Assembly: GCF_019303495.1 (NCBI RefSeq) | Contig: NZ_JAEVFI010000002.1 | Location: 97,398 to 161,397, forward strand | Source: Streptomyces sp. JJ66 | GTDB taxonomy: Bacteria; Actinomycetota; Actinomycetes; Streptomycetales; Streptomycetaceae | Direction of reading: 5' to 3' | Length of the DNA: 64,000 nt | Part shown: positions 24,935 through 37,463 of the stretch, one piece after another | Numbering within the stretch: position 1 is the stretch's first letter | Layout: the number at the start of each line of letters is the position of its first letter | Position numbers and translations under genes: made by a program | The notes under the pieces: model-generated | Told to the model about the DNA's origin: nothing | Seen by the model: the letters and a program-made list of their open reading frames with translations, nothing else | The model's database searches: none

Positions 24935-25348
24935 ATGGTTGCTCGATTCGATCTCATCGGCATGGTGACGGCCGACATGGCCGCCACGCTCGCCTTCTAC
25001 CGCAGGCTCGGCCTGGACCTTCCCGCCGGGGCGGACTCCGCGCCGCACGTCGAGGCCACCGGTCCCGGCGGGATGCGGCTGGCCTGGGACACCGTGGAGG
25101 TGATCCGGTCGATGTACCCCGGGTGGGAGATGCCGGAGGGCGAGGGGCGGATGACGCTGGCGTTCCGCTGCGACGACCCGGCGGACGTGGACCGGGTGTA
25201 CGCGGAGCTGACCGGGGCCGGATACCCCGGGAAGAAGGAACCGTGGGACGCGTTCTGGGGTCAGCGGTACGCCGTCGTCGCCGATCCGGACGGCACCCAC
25301 GTGGACCTGTTCGCCCCGCTCAGCCCGTCGGACGCGGCAGGCGCGTGA
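24935..25348 (+). CDS. VOC-family (glyoxalase/bleomycin-resistance-like) protein
   Basis: 137 residues from ATG 24935. RFDLIGMVTADMAATLAFYR opens the fold. GLDLPAGADSAPHVEATGPG, MTLAFRCDDPADVDRVYAEL and VVADPDGTHVDLFAPL complete two VOC units, with the final Asp-Pro-Asp-Gly turn. It ends convergently with, and overlaps by 29 bases, the AraC-type regulator gene at 25320. The specific role is not determined. Confidence 0.85.
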   Translation: MVARFDLIGMVTADMAATLAFYRRLGLDLPAGADSAPHVEATGPGGMRLAWDTVEVIRSMYPGWEMPEGEGRMTLAFRCDDPADVDRVYAELTGAGYPGKKEPWDAFWGQRYAVVADPDGTHVDLFAPLSPSDAAGA

Positions 25349-26021
25349 GCGGGACGCCGGCCAGGGCGCGCACCTCGCGCGAGAGGTGCGCCTGGTCGGC
25401 GTATCCGGCGTGGACGGCGACGTCGGCGAGCGCCCGGCCCGCGTATGCCGAGGCGAGCGCCCGCTGGAGGCGCAGCACGCGGGCGAGGGTCTTGGGGCCG
25501 TAGCCGAAGGCGTCCAGGGAACGCCGGTGCAGCTGGCGGGGGCTGAGGTGGGCGGCCCGGGCCACGTCGGCGACGGTTCGCCCGGCGTCCAGGGCGGCGG
25601 CGACCGCCCGCGCCAGCGGGTCCGGTACGGCGCCCACGCTCGCTGCCACCGCTTCCAGTGCCGCACCCCGGTCGGCGGCCCCGGCGACGTACTCGGTCAG
25701 CCGCCGCACCCGCGCCCCGGGCCACAGCGCGTCCAGCGGCACGCGCTGGTCGCGCAGCTCATGCGCCGGGACGCCGAGCACGGCGGGCCCGGTGCCGGGG
25801 GCGAACCGCAGGCCCGTCCACCTGTCGCCGGGCCGCTCGGCTCCGGCCTGGGCGCGGGAGTCGGGTCCGGCGACGAGGAGGAGGCCGTCGTGCCAGATGA
25901 GGTCCATGCAGCCGTCCGGCAGCACCAGCGCGCTCCCGGGTTGGTCCGCCGCCGCCCGCGCCCACACCACGGTGCCGCCGCCCAGTGCGGACGGCCGCTG
26001 CGTGTAGTCGCCGGGCTCCAC
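25320..26021 (-). CDS. AraC-family transcriptional regulator
   Basis: 233 residues with GTG 26021 chosen because VEPGDYTQRPSALGGG is the usual start of the family; the frame is open upstream. The N-terminal domain (VLPDGCMDLIWHDGLLLVAG, TGLRFAPGTGPAVLGVPAHE) is the DUF6597-type sensor. The C-terminal AraC helix-turn-helix comprises VADVARAAHLSPRQLHRRSL and FGYGPKTLARVLRLQRAL. Targets are probably local (the overlapping VOC gene or an unlinked one); nothing in the sequence decides. Confidence 0.82.
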   Translation of the reverse strand: MEPGDYTQRPSALGGGTVVWARAAADQPGSALVLPDGCMDLIWHDGLLLVAGPDSRAQAGAERPGDRWTGLRFAPGTGPAVLGVPAHELRDQRVPLDALWPGARVRRLTEYVAGAADRGAALEAVAASVGAVPDPLARAVAAALDAGRTVADVARAAHLSPRQLHRRSLDAFGYGPKTLARVLRLQRALASAYAGRALADVAVHAGYADQAHLSREVRALAGVPLTRLPRPTG

Positions 26022-26167
26022 GCGTCCAGCGTAGAGGCCGCCCCGGACACTGACGGGCTGCCCCGTTCCGGTGAACCTCCGACCCGTGCCGCCCGTCGCG
26101 ATGCCGCCCGTCGCGATGCCGTTGCCGGTGCGGCTCACAGCGGCGCCGGAGCCCGGCTGAGATCAGC

Positions 26168-26205
26168 GTTGCCCGGGGGAAACAGGAGGGAACCCACCGG
26201 GTAAC
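26168..26205. promoter_or_regulatory. GlnR-like box upstream of the nir operon
   Basis: GTTGC, six bases, GAAAC, six bases, GAACC, six bases, GTAAC: four five-base half-sites with exact n6 spacing, matching the Streptomyces GlnR pattern with some mismatches. It ends 23 bases before the start of the first gene. Together with the box at 17996 it points to nitrogen control of both blocks. Confidence 0.62.
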
Positions 26206-26228
26206 AGCGCCCCCGCACGCTCAGGGGC

Positions 26229-27509
26229 ATGACTTCGCAGCAGCGTGTGGTGGTGATCGGTGGGGGCATGGCCGGAGCCCGGCTCGTGCAGCAGCTGGCC
26301 GCGCCCGGGCGCACCGGCGGCCCGGGTGCGGGGGCGCCCGCCGTCACCGTCGTCGGCGAGGAGCGGCTCCCGGCCTACAACCGGGTGCTGCTCGCCGAGG
26401 TGCTGGCCGGGCAGTACCCGCCCGAGGTGATCGCGCTGCCGCAGCCGGCCGACGGGGTGCGCCGCCTGAGCGGTGTCCGTGCCGTCCGCGTGGACCGTGC
26501 CGAGCGCCGCGTGCAGTGCGATGACGGCACGGTCCTCGGCTACGACGCGCTGGTGCTCGCCACCGGCTCGAACCCGGTACTGCCGCCCCTGCGCGGCCTG
26601 TTCGACGACGGCCACGGCGACGCCGGACTACCCGAGGGCGTGCATCCCTTCCGCACGCTGGACGACTGCGCCGCGCTCGCCTCGGCCGCCGGGCCAGGCA
26701 CGCGGGCGGTGGTGATCGGCGGCGGCCTGCTGGGCGTGTCGGCGGCCCGCGCGCTGGCCGCTCGCGGCGCGGCGCCGGTGCTGGCCCACCAGGGCGAGCA
26801 CCTGATGGAGCGCCAGCTCGACCCGGCGGCCTCGGGGCTGCTGCGCGAGCACCTGAGCGCGCTCGGCGTGGAAGTGCACACCGAGTGCCGGGTGCGCGCC
26901 CTGACCACCGCACGGGATACCGGCGGACGCCGCGCGGTGCGCGCGGTGACGCTGGCTGACGGCTACGCGCTGGACGCCGACGTGGTGGTGCTCGCCTGCG
27001 GGGTGCGTCCGCGCACCGGGCTGGCGGCGGCGTCCGGGCTGACGGTACGGCACGGCATCGTCGTCGATGACCAACTGCGCACTGATGATCCGCGCGTGTA
27101 CGCCATCGGCGACTGCGCCGAGCACCGGGGCACCGTCTACGGCCTGGCCGGGGCCGCGCAGGAGCAGGCCGACGCACTCGCCCGCGTCCTGCTCGCCGGG
27201 GGCACGCATCCCACACCGTGCTACCCCGGCACCCGCTCGCTGACCCGGCTCACCCTGCGCGGCCCCGGCCCGCTGGACCTGGCCGCTTTCGGCGAGACCG
27301 TGCCGCTGCCCGACGACGACGTCGTGCACCTGACCGACGCCACCCGTGGCGCGTACCGCAAGGTCGTCGTCCGGGGCGACCGGCTGGTCGGCGGCATTCT
27401 CCTGGGCGACCTCGACGCCGTTGGCGCGCTCGCCCGCACCTGGGAGGGGGACGAGCCGCTCCCCCAGACCCCGCTGCTCCACCTGCTCACGAACGATGGA
27501 GGCATCTGA
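26229..27509 (+). CDS. FAD-dependent oxidoreductase, electron-transfer partner of nitrate/nitrite assimilation
   Basis: 426 residues from ATG 26229. RVVVIGGGMAGARLVQQLA is the FAD motif, GTRAVVIGGGLLGVSAARAL the NAD(P) motif and DDPRVYAIGDCAEHRG the late FAD motif. LPAYNRVLLAEVLAG and the C-terminal YRKVVVRGDRLVGGILLGDL resemble the reductase half of NirB. The protein therefore looks like the first third of the adjacent nirB product on its own. It is two bases upstream of nirB. It probably passes electrons from NAD(P)H to the nitrate reductase; this role is inferred. Confidence 0.82.
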   Translation: MTSQQRVVVIGGGMAGARLVQQLAAPGRTGGPGAGAPAVTVVGEERLPAYNRVLLAEVLAGQYPPEVIALPQPADGVRRLSGVRAVRVDRAERRVQCDDGTVLGYDALVLATGSNPVLPPLRGLFDDGHGDAGLPEGVHPFRTLDDCAALASAAGPGTRAVVIGGGLLGVSAARALAARGAAPVLAHQGEHLMERQLDPAASGLLREHLSALGVEVHTECRVRALTTARDTGGRRAVRAVTLADGYALDADVVVLACGVRPRTGLAAASGLTVRHGIVVDDQLRTDDPRVYAIGDCAEHRGTVYGLAGAAQEQADALARVLLAGGTHPTPCYPGTRSLTRLTLRGPGPLDLAAFGETVPLPDDDVVHLTDATRGAYRKVVVRGDRLVGGILLGDLDAVGALARTWEGDEPLPQTPLLHLLTNDGGI

Positions 27510-27511
27510 CC

Positions 27512-30133
27512 GTGCTGCAACCGTCTCAGGCTCCCCCCAAGCCCACGATTGTCCTGATCGGCCACGGCATGGTCGGGCAGCGCTTCCTGGAGGCCCTGGC
27601 CGACCGGGGCGTGACCGCCCGCGCCCGGGTCGTCGTCCTGTGCGAGGAGCCGCGTCCGGCCTACGACCGGGTGCAGCTCACCTCCTATTTCTCCGGCACC
27701 ACGCCCGAGGAGCTGTCGGTGACCGACGAGGCGTTCCTCGCCGCCCACGGCGTGGAGCTGTACGTCGGCGACCCGGCCGTCTCGGTGGACCGTGCCGCCC
27801 GCACGGTCACCGCCCGCTCCGGCCAGAGCTTCCCCTACGACACGCTCGTGCTGGCCACCGGCTCCTACCCGTTCGTGCCGCCGGTGCCGGGCAAGGACAG
27901 CCGGGGTTGCTTCGTCTACCGCACCATCGAGGACCTGCTGGCCATCGAGGAGTACGCCAAGGGTGCCACCTCCGGCGTCGTCGTCGGCGGCGGGCTGCTC
28001 GGGCTGGAGGCCGCCGGGGCGCTCAGGGGCCTGGGCGTGGACGCGCACATCGTGGAGTTCAACGACCGGCTCATGGCGCTCCAGGTGGACGCGGGCGGGG
28101 GCGCGGCGCTGCGCCGCAAGATCGAGGACATGGGCCTGACCGTGCACACCGGCGTCGGCGGCCAGGAGATCACCGCCGGGCCGGACGGCGCGGTCACCGG
28201 CATGGTGCTCTCCGACGGTTCCGTCATCGACACCGATCTGGTGATCTTCTCCGCCGGGGTGCGCCCCCGCGACCAGCTCGCCCGCGACTGCGGTCTGGAC
28301 GTCGGCGAGCGCGGCGGCGTCGTCGTGGACGCGCACTGCCGCACCAGCGACCCGGCCGTCTTCGCCATCGGTGAGTGCGCCAAGGCCGTGGACGGCATGG
28401 TGTACGGGCTGGTGGCGCCCGGCTACGAGATGGCCGCGACCGCCGCCGAGGTCATCGCGATCGAGGAGGGCGTCTTCGACGGCGACGGATTCACCGGCGC
28501 CGACACCTCCACCAAGCTCAAGCTGCTCGGCGTGGACGTCGCCTCCTTCGGCGACGCGCACGGCACCGCCGAAGGCTGCCTGGACGTGGTGTACTCCGAC
28601 TCGCGGGCCGGGGTGTACAAGAAGCTGGTCGTCGCGAAGGACGGCACGCTGCTCGGCGGCGTCCTCGTCGGTGACGCGGAAGCGTACGGGCTGCTGCGGC
28701 CGCTGACCGGCACGGTGCCGCCCGCCTCGCCCGAGTCGCTGGTGCTGCCCGCCGGCGCCGGGGCACCGGCCCAGCTCGGCCCGTCCGCGCTGCCGGACGA
28801 CGCCGTCGTCTGCTCCTGCCACAACGTGACCAAGGGCGCCATTCGCGGCGCCGTCACCGAGCACCAGTGCACCACCGTGCCCGAGGTGAAGAAGTGCACC
28901 AAGGCGGGTACCGGGTGCGGCAGTTGCGTCAAGGTGCTGGGCCAGCTGGTGAACGACGAGCTGGCGGCGCAGGGCGTCGAGGTGGACCCGGGCCTGTGCG
29001 GCTGCTTCGGGCAGACCCGGCAGGAGCTGTACGAGATCGTGCGCGCGCTGCGCCTCACCTCGTTCCGGGAGCTGCTGGACGGGCACGGGCGCGAGGCGGC
29101 CCGCGGCGGCGAGGGCTGCGAGGTGTGCCGTCCGACGGTCGGTTCCCTCATCGCCTCCCTGGCCCCGACCATCGGCGCCAGCGGCTACGTGCTGGACGGC
29201 GAGCAGGCCGCGTTGCAGGACACCAACGACCACTTCCTCGCCAACCTGCAGAAGAACGGCTCGTACTCCGTCGTCCCGCGCGTCCCCGGCGGGGAGATCA
29301 CTCCGGACAAGCTCATCGTCATCGGCGAGGTGGCCAAGGAGTTCGGGCTCTACACCAAGATCACCGGTGGTCAGCGCATCGACCTGTTCGGCGCCCGCGT
29401 CGATCAGCTGCCGATGATCTGGGCCCGCCTGGTGGACGCCGGTTTCGAGTCCGGCCACGCCTACGGCAAGGCGCTGCGCACGGTGAAGTCCTGCGTCGGG
29501 CAGACCTGGTGCCGCTACGGCGTGCAGGACTCGGTGCGCATGGCCATCGACCTGGAGCTGCGCTACCGGGGCCTGCGCGCGCCGCACAAGCTGAAGTCGG
29601 CCGTCTCCGGCTGCCAGCGCGAGTGCGCCGAGGCCCAGAGCAAGGACTTCGGCGTCATCGCCACCGCCAGCGGCTGGAACCTGTACGTCGGCGGCAACGG
29701 CGGTGCCACCCCGCGCCACGCCGACCTGCTCGCGCAGGACCTCTCCGACGCCGGGCTGGTGCGGCTCATCGACCGGTTCCTGATGTTCTACATCCGTACC
29801 GCCGACCGGCTGGAGCGCACCTCGGTGTGGCTGGAGCGCATCGAGGGCGGCCTCGACCACGTCCGCGACGTCGTCGTGCACGACTCGCTGGGCATCTGTG
29901 ACGAGCTGGAGGCCATGATGGCCGAGCACGTCGCCGGGTACCGCGACGAGTGGGCCGAGACGCTGAACGACCCGGAGCGGCTGCGGCGCTTCGTCTCCTT
30001 CGTCAACGCTCCGGACGCTCCCGACCCCTCGGTGCGGTTCGTTCCCGAGCGCGACCAGACCAAGCCCGACCTGGCGATCCTGGCCGGTCCCGACCTGCCC
30101 GTCCGTACTCTCGAAGGAGCCCAGAGCCGATGA
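27512..30133 (+). CDS. nirB: nitrite reductase NAD(P)H large subunit
   Basis: 873 residues from GTG 27512, two bases after the preceding stop. Residues 1-300 are the FAD/NAD(P) reductase (IVLIGHGMVGQRFLEALADR, GVVVGGGLLGLEAAGALRGL). A BFD-like [2Fe-2S] region with CSCHNVTKG, VKKCTKAGTGCGSC and a second Cys set spans about 425-550. The siroheme/[4Fe-4S] domain follows, with Cys661 and Cys667 (KSCVGQTWCRYG) and Cys701 and Cys705 (SGCQRECAEA). It reduces nitrite to ammonia in the cytoplasm. Siroheme requires the chelatase at 16935. nirD overlaps its stop. Confidence 0.95.
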   Translation: MLQPSQAPPKPTIVLIGHGMVGQRFLEALADRGVTARARVVVLCEEPRPAYDRVQLTSYFSGTTPEELSVTDEAFLAAHGVELYVGDPAVSVDRAARTVTARSGQSFPYDTLVLATGSYPFVPPVPGKDSRGCFVYRTIEDLLAIEEYAKGATSGVVVGGGLLGLEAAGALRGLGVDAHIVEFNDRLMALQVDAGGGAALRRKIEDMGLTVHTGVGGQEITAGPDGAVTGMVLSDGSVIDTDLVIFSAGVRPRDQLARDCGLDVGERGGVVVDAHCRTSDPAVFAIGECAKAVDGMVYGLVAPGYEMAATAAEVIAIEEGVFDGDGFTGADTSTKLKLLGVDVASFGDAHGTAEGCLDVVYSDSRAGVYKKLVVAKDGTLLGGVLVGDAEAYGLLRPLTGTVPPASPESLVLPAGAGAPAQLGPSALPDDAVVCSCHNVTKGAIRGAVTEHQCTTVPEVKKCTKAGTGCGSCVKVLGQLVNDELAAQGVEVDPGLCGCFGQTRQELYEIVRALRLTSFRELLDGHGREAARGGEGCEVCRPTVGSLIASLAPTIGASGYVLDGEQAALQDTNDHFLANLQKNGSYSVVPRVPGGEITPDKLIVIGEVAKEFGLYTKITGGQRIDLFGARVDQLPMIWARLVDAGFESGHAYGKALRTVKSCVGQTWCRYGVQDSVRMAIDLELRYRGLRAPHKLKSAVSGCQRECAEAQSKDFGVIATASGWNLYVGGNGGATPRHADLLAQDLSDAGLVRLIDRFLMFYIRTADRLERTSVWLERIEGGLDHVRDVVVHDSLGICDELEAMMAEHVAGYRDEWAETLNDPERLRRFVSFVNAPDAPDPSVRFVPERDQTKPDLAILAGPDLPVRTLEGAQSR

Positions 30134-30555
30134 CGACGGCGACAACGACGGATACGACAGCGGCGGCGGCAACGGATACGACGGCGGCGACGACGGATAC
30201 GGCGCTGGCGGCGCCGGGCCTGCCGCCGTCCGCCCGGGTCCAGGTGGAGACGGACACCGGATGGACGACGGTGTGCGAGGTGGGCGATCTTCTCCCGGGC
30301 CGGGGGGTGGCCGCACTGCTGCCCGACGGCACGCAGATCGCGGTGTTCCTCGACCGCACGGGCGGGGCGCACGCCATCGCCAACCGCGACCCGTTCACGG
30401 GCGCGTACGTCCTCTCCCGTGGCCTGCTGGGCTCCGCCCAGGGCCGCCCCTTCGTCGCCTCGCCTTTGCTAAAGCAGCGCTTCGACCTGGCGAGCGGACG
30501 CTGTCTGGACGACGACGCGGTGACGGTGCGGGCGTACGCGGTCCGCGTGGGGTAG
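30130..30555 (+). CDS. nirD: nitrite reductase small subunit
   Basis: 141 residues from ATG 30130, overlapping the nirB stop (ATGA). A 30-residue Thr/Ala/Asp-rich N-terminus (TTATTTDTTAAAATDTTA) precedes a Rieske-like barrel: WTTVCEVGDLLPGRGVAALL, AVFLDRTGGAHAIANRDPFT, YVLSRGLLGSAQGRPFVASP and KQRFDLASGRCLDD. The Cys/His cluster ligands of true Rieske proteins are absent, as is normal for NirD. The low-complexity start is encoded by repeated ACGGATACGACGGC-like units and is probably disordered. Confidence 0.9.
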   Translation: MTTATTTDTTAAAATDTTAATTDTALAAPGLPPSARVQVETDTGWTTVCEVGDLLPGRGVAALLPDGTQIAVFLDRTGGAHAIANRDPFTGAYVLSRGLLGSAQGRPFVASPLLKQRFDLASGRCLDDDAVTVRAYAVRVG

Positions 30556-32589
<2,034 letters not shown>

Positions 32590-32615
32590 GAACGCTGAAC
32601 CGCACCACCACGGGA

Positions 32616-32650
32616 CCGGCCGTGCCGACGACGTTCGTTGGCACGGCCGG
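32616..32650 (+). terminator. terminator after the rpf gene
   Basis: CCGGCCGTGCC (32616-32626) and GGCACGGCCGG (32640-32650) form a perfect 11-bp stem, 27 bases after the stop, followed by TTCTC. Confidence 0.8.
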
Positions 32651-32765
32651 TTCTCGCCGTTGGCGCGCCCGTGCCGGGGGCGTCACCCGGCGTCGTTAGT
32701 CTCCGCCGCGCGAGACCCCGTCACCGCCCGGTGCCGGGGCTGGGACGATCGCGAGTGAGGTACCC

Positions 32766-33923
32766 GTGGAACGTCGCTCCTTCCTGCGCGGCACCGTGGT
32801 GAGCGGTTCGGCCGCCGCCTTCGGCTTCACCCTGATGCGGGGTGCCGCCTACGCCGCCCCGGCCCAGCCAGGCCCGAGCCCGTACGGCTCCCCGCTTTCC
32901 GCCGACGCGAACGGCATCCGGCTGCCCGCCGGCTTCAGCAGCCGCGTCATCGCCCGCTCCGGACAGCGGGTGGCGGGCACGTCCTACCGCTGGCACCCCG
33001 CTCCGGACGGCGGCGCCTGCTTCCCCTCGGGCAGCGGCTGGATCTACGTCTCCAACTCCGAGGTCAACCCCGGCGGCGGCGCGAGCGCCGTGCGCTTCAA
33101 CTCCTACGGCTCCGTCACCGGCGCCTACCGCATCCTGTCCGGCACGCGGCAGAACTGCGCGGGTGGCGCGACTCCGTGGCGCACCTGGCTGTCGTGCGAG
33201 GAAGTGGACCGCGGCTACGTCTACGAGACCGACCCCTACGGTGTGAACAGCGCCGTGCGCCGCGCCGCGATGGGCCGCTTCAAGCACGAGGCGGCGGCGG
33301 CCGACCCGCAGCGCGAGGTCATCTACCTCACCGAGGACGTCAGCGACGGCTGTCTGTACCGGTTCGTGCCCGACACCTGGGGCGACCTGTCCTCCGGGCG
33401 CCTGCAGGTTCTGGTGGCCGGTTCCGCCACCTCCGGTTCGTTCAGCTGGGCGGACGTGCCCGACCCCAGCGGCGGTAGCCGGGCCACCCGCCGCCAGGTC
33501 TCCGGCGCCAAGCACTTCAACGGCGGCGAGGGCTGCCACTACGCCGACGGCACGGTGTGGTTCACCACTAAGGGCGACGGCCGCCTGTGGCGGCTGAACC
33601 TCGCCAGCGGCACCTACGAACTGGCCTACGACGACTCCCTGGTCAGCGGCAGCCCCCCGCTGACCGGCCTCGACAACGTCACCGGCGCCTCCAGCGGGGA
33701 CCTGTTCATCGCCGAGGACGGCGGCAACATGGAGATCTGTCTGGTGACACCCGACGACATCGTGGCGCCCTTCCTCCGCGTCGAGCACCAGTCCGGCTCG
33801 GAGATCTGCGGCCCCGCCTTCTCCCCCGACGGCACCCGCCTGTACTTCTCCAGCCAGCGCGGCACTACCGGCCGCTCCTCCGGCGGCATCACCTACGAGG
33901 TGACCGGCCCGTTCCGTGCCTGA
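32766..33923 (+). CDS. PhoX-like (DUF839) secreted protein
   Basis: 385 residues from GTG 32766. ERRSFLRGTVVSGSAAAFGF is a Tat signal (twin Arg followed by S-F-L) leading to AAYA/AP. The body is a beta-propeller: IYVSNSEVNPGGGASAVRF, NCAGGATPWRTWLSCEE, VDRGYVYETDPYG, YLTEDVSDGCLYRFVPD, NVTGASSGDLFIAEDGG and GPAFSPDGTRLYFSSQRG. The E-D/acid-rich turns (LSCEE, YLTED, AEDGG) match the metal-binding positions of PhoX alkaline phosphatases. Activity on phosphate esters is inferred from family. Strong terminator follows. Confidence 0.82.
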   Translation: MERRSFLRGTVVSGSAAAFGFTLMRGAAYAAPAQPGPSPYGSPLSADANGIRLPAGFSSRVIARSGQRVAGTSYRWHPAPDGGACFPSGSGWIYVSNSEVNPGGGASAVRFNSYGSVTGAYRILSGTRQNCAGGATPWRTWLSCEEVDRGYVYETDPYGVNSAVRRAAMGRFKHEAAAADPQREVIYLTEDVSDGCLYRFVPDTWGDLSSGRLQVLVAGSATSGSFSWADVPDPSGGSRATRRQVSGAKHFNGGEGCHYADGTVWFTTKGDGRLWRLNLASGTYELAYDDSLVSGSPPLTGLDNVTGASSGDLFIAEDGGNMEICLVTPDDIVAPFLRVEHQSGSEICGPAFSPDGTRLYFSSQRGTTGRSSGGITYEVTGPFRA

Positions 33924-33929
33924 CCCCAA

Positions 33930-33967
33930 GGGCGGTGTGGCACCTCCGCACAGGTGCCACACCGCCC
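33930..33967. terminator. bidirectional terminator between convergent genes
   Basis: GGGCGGTGTGGCACCT (33930-33945) pairs perfectly with AGGTGCCACACCGCCC (33952-33967) around a 6-base loop: a 16-bp stem between the PhoX-like gene (plus) and ppdK (minus). Confidence 0.85.
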
Positions 33968-34062
33968 GGCCAGGACCGTCAGCGTGGACGAGGGTCACCG
34001 CGCGGCGCCGCCCGGCCCCCAGAACGCCGGGCGAGAACCCGGCGCCGGCTTGACGGGCAGCG

Positions 34063-36810
<2,748 letters not shown>

Positions 36811-37066
36811 GGGACTCGACTCCTCGTGTACGCCTGCCTGCCCTGACGGCGGGGAGCGTACCCAGTTCCAAGGCTGATCAGCACGGGTAGTCGCACGTCA
36901 GGCGGGTTCAACCACCCATCCGCCAGCGGATCGAAAGCAAAGGTTCAGCCAAGTGATCACGTGTGGCACTTTCGAGGCTTGAACACATGATGACGCACCG
37001 CAGCGAATCATGCGCGCCTTCATGACACTGAGTGAGAGTGAGCGTCGGGGCGTTCGTGGAATCACC

Positions 37067-37081
37067 TGGCACTGAGTGCCA
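37067..37081. promoter_or_regulatory. 15-bp palindrome, probable operator
   Basis: TGGCACT-G-AGTGCCA is a perfect inverted repeat with a single central base, 257 bases upstream of ppdK. A related CACTGAGTGAG lies at 37026-37036. The size and symmetry suit a TetR- or GntR-like dimer; no regulator is identified. Confidence 0.45.
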
Positions 37082-37275
37082 CTCATTGGAGTCCCGTACA
37101 CAACAGTCGAGCGCTCATCTGAGCGCGCCTCTCATCACTCGTGGCGAGGATCACGCGCCCCTCCGGTCCGTGTCCCACGATCCGGACCCCACCGCCTTCC
37201 GGCGATCGGGCGTTCACCTCCCGCCGCCAGCCGAGCTGAATCCGGTTAACAGGCAGGGTCACCGGGGGAACTCCT

Positions 37276-37291
37276 TGTGATGCGCATCACA
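37276..37291. promoter_or_regulatory. CRP/FNR-type binding site (perfect consensus)
   Basis: TGTGATGCGCATCACA is a perfect 16-bp palindrome fitting TGTGA-n6-TCACA, the classical CRP consensus; Streptomyces Crp recognises a GTG-n8-CAC form that it also fits. A further TGTGATG half-site lies at 37310. It is 173 bases before the glycoside hydrolase start and 466 bases from ppdK. A role in carbon control is inferred. Confidence 0.6.
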
Positions 37292-37463
37292 TCAGCGATC
37301 TGCCCGAATGTGATGTAGCTGATGTTTCGGGCGGAACCCGGCACCGATACTTTTGCGTGTTCAACAGAAGTTCACCCGGCGATGACACCGACGCGTGCAG
37401 GGGGCCTAAGCCGCCTGCGCCTGTTCCGCCACCACCGGGACCCTCCGACCCCGGAGCCCCTCC

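Larger units (their letters stand above)
36811..37463. other. divergent intergenic region with two palindromes
   Basis: 653 bases between ppdK (minus) and the glycoside hydrolase gene (plus), with lower GC than the flanks near 36880-37110. It contains the perfect palindromes at 37067-37081 and 37276-37291 listed separately, and CACTGAGTG-like elements near 37025-37035. No gene recognised. Confidence 0.55.

Noticed and set aside
27221..30316. Very long minus-strand open frame opposite nirB
   Set aside because: Gly/Ala/Val/His-rich antisense shadow typical of GC-rich coding DNA; the plus strand encodes NirB with all motifs.
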